Source: an uncultured beta proteobacterium | GTDB lineage: Bacteria > Pseudomonadota > Gammaproteobacteria > Burkholderiales > Burkholderiaceae_C | Length of the DNA: 45,499 nt | NCBI GenBank assembly: GCA_903945325.1 | Contig: CAJAVE010000136.1 | Coordinates: forward strand, 1-45,499 | Direction: 5' to 3' | Shown: piece by piece, positions 44,825 to 45,499 of the stretch | Layout: each line of letters starts with the position of its first letter | Position numbering within the stretch: position 1 is the stretch's first letter | Program-made: the position numbers and the translations under genes | The notes under the pieces: generated by a model | The model's database searches: none | Told to the model about the DNA's origin: nothing | What the model saw: only the letters and a program-made list of their open reading frames with translations

Positions 44825-45499
44825 CTAGGCCTGCAACTGCGCGTGCATTTCCTGCACGGAGATCACATCCAGCTGGTCCAGATACTTCATACCCTCCACT
44901 GCGGCTTCAGCACCCGCGATGGTGGTGTAGGTGGTCACCCGTGCCAACAATGCGCTGGTACGGATCTGGCGTGAATCGGCTATCGCATTGCGCCGCTCTT
45001 CCACCGTATTGATGACCATGGCCAGGGGCTCGTTCTTGATCATGTCCACGATATGGGGACGCCCTTCGGTCACTTTGTTGACCACAGCGCACAGCACACC
45101 GGCGGCGTTGATGGAGGCGGCAGTTCCCTTGGTTGCCACCAGGGTAAAGCCCATGTCCACCAGCTTGCGGGCGATTTCCACGGCGCGGGGCTTGTCACTT
45201 TGTTTGACCGAGATAAAGGTCTTGCCAGACCGTGGCAGTTTGGCGCCTGCGCCCAGTTGCGACTTCACAAAGGCTTCGCCAAACGTCTTGCCCACGCCCA
45301 TGACTTCACCGGTGGATTTCATCTCGGGGCCAAGAATGGTGTCCACACCCGGGAACTTGACGAAGGGGAACACGGCCTCCTTGACGCTGAAGTACGGTGG
45401 AGTCACCTCTTTGGAGATGCCTTGCGACGCCAGCGACTGACCGACCATGCAGCGCGCTGCCACCTTGGCCAGTTGGATGCCGGTAGCCTTGGACACGAA
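44825..45499 (-). CDS. carB: carbamoyl-phosphate synthase large subunit, C-terminal part
   Basis: The last 224 residues of CarB, running in from the right edge. Visible are the end of the second ATP-grasp half (FVSKATGIQLAKVAARCMVG, PFVKFPGVDTILGPEMKSTGEVMG) and the allosteric MGS-like domain (GKTFISVKQSDKPRAVEIARKL, TLVATKGTAA, TVEERRNAIADSRQIRTSAL). The enzyme makes carbamoyl phosphate for arginine and pyrimidines. The open frame continues beyond the window. Confidence 0.97.
   Translation of the reverse strand, partial: FVSKATGIQLAKVAARCMVGQSLASQGISKEVTPPYFSVKEAVFPFVKFPGVDTILGPEMKSTGEVMGVGKTFGEAFVKSQLGAGAKLPRSGKTFISVKQSDKPRAVEIARKLVDMGFTLVATKGTAASINAAGVLCAVVNKVTEGRPHIVDMIKNEPLAMVINTVEERRNAIADSRQIRTSALLARVTTYTTIAGAEAAVEGMKYLDQLDVISVQEMHAQLQA

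Overview
The window looks like chromosomal DNA of a betaproteobacterium of the order Burkholderiales, most likely a Comamonadaceae (Rhodoferax/Polaromonas-like) freshwater or soil organism. This rests on three things: the protein sequences, the gene orders trxA-rho-rpmE2, rlmE-ftsH-folP-glmM and pstSCAB-phoU-phoB-phoR, and moderately GC-rich codon use. I see no rRNA, tRNA, CRISPR array, prophage or insertion sequence. Genes are tightly packed, with many 1-4 base start/stop overlaps.

Layout. 1-5612 (minus): an AddAB-type helicase/nuclease pair for double-strand-break repair (the helicase runs off the left edge). 5697-7925 (plus): thioredoxin, transcription terminator Rho and a zinc-free ribosomal protein L31, closed by a clear terminator. 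8006-9709: a membrane glycosyltransferase-like protein that overlaps the end of phoR. 9696-16305 (minus): the complete phosphate operon pstS-pstC-pstA-pstB-phoU-phoB-phoR. A fasciclin-domain lipoprotein is divergent from pstS. Two good Pho boxes sit back to back between them. 17189-27187: a periplasmic binding protein, exopolyphosphatase (ppx), an EAL-CBS-GGDEF protein, a chemoreceptor, an unusual CorA-type transporter, an atypical pyruvate kinase and small unknown genes. 27298-28506: an unknown protein and a divergent histone-H1-like protein.

28513-34245 (minus) is the most interesting part: a gene string with overlapping ends, unknown 76-aa protein, OlsB-like N-acyltransferase, PlcP-like metallophosphoesterase, Agt/SQD2-like lipid glycosyltransferase, followed by polyphosphate kinase (ppk1) and sixA. 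The three middle genes match the known phosphate-starvation membrane-lipid remodelling toolkit (remove phospholipid headgroups, replace them with glycolipids and ornithine lipids). There is a Pho-box-like site in front of the string. A second, better Pho box lies inside the last codons of the glycosyltransferase, just before ppk1. A CYTH-CHAD protein (triphosphatase fused to a polyphosphate-binding domain) follows at 34688. With pst-pho, ppk1, ppx and these genes, most of the window reads as a phosphorus-economy region: sensing and uptake, polyphosphate storage and mobilisation, and lipid phosphorus sparing.

36308-45499 holds a possible 46-aa small gene, an M14-type metallopeptidase, a GNAT acetyltransferase, and then the conserved housekeeping block glmM, folP, ftsH, rlmE, yhbY, a DUF4149 membrane protein, greA and the 3' end of carB. 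A 17-base imperfect palindrome (GCTAT-N7-ATAGC) occurs four times, twice inside coding sequence.
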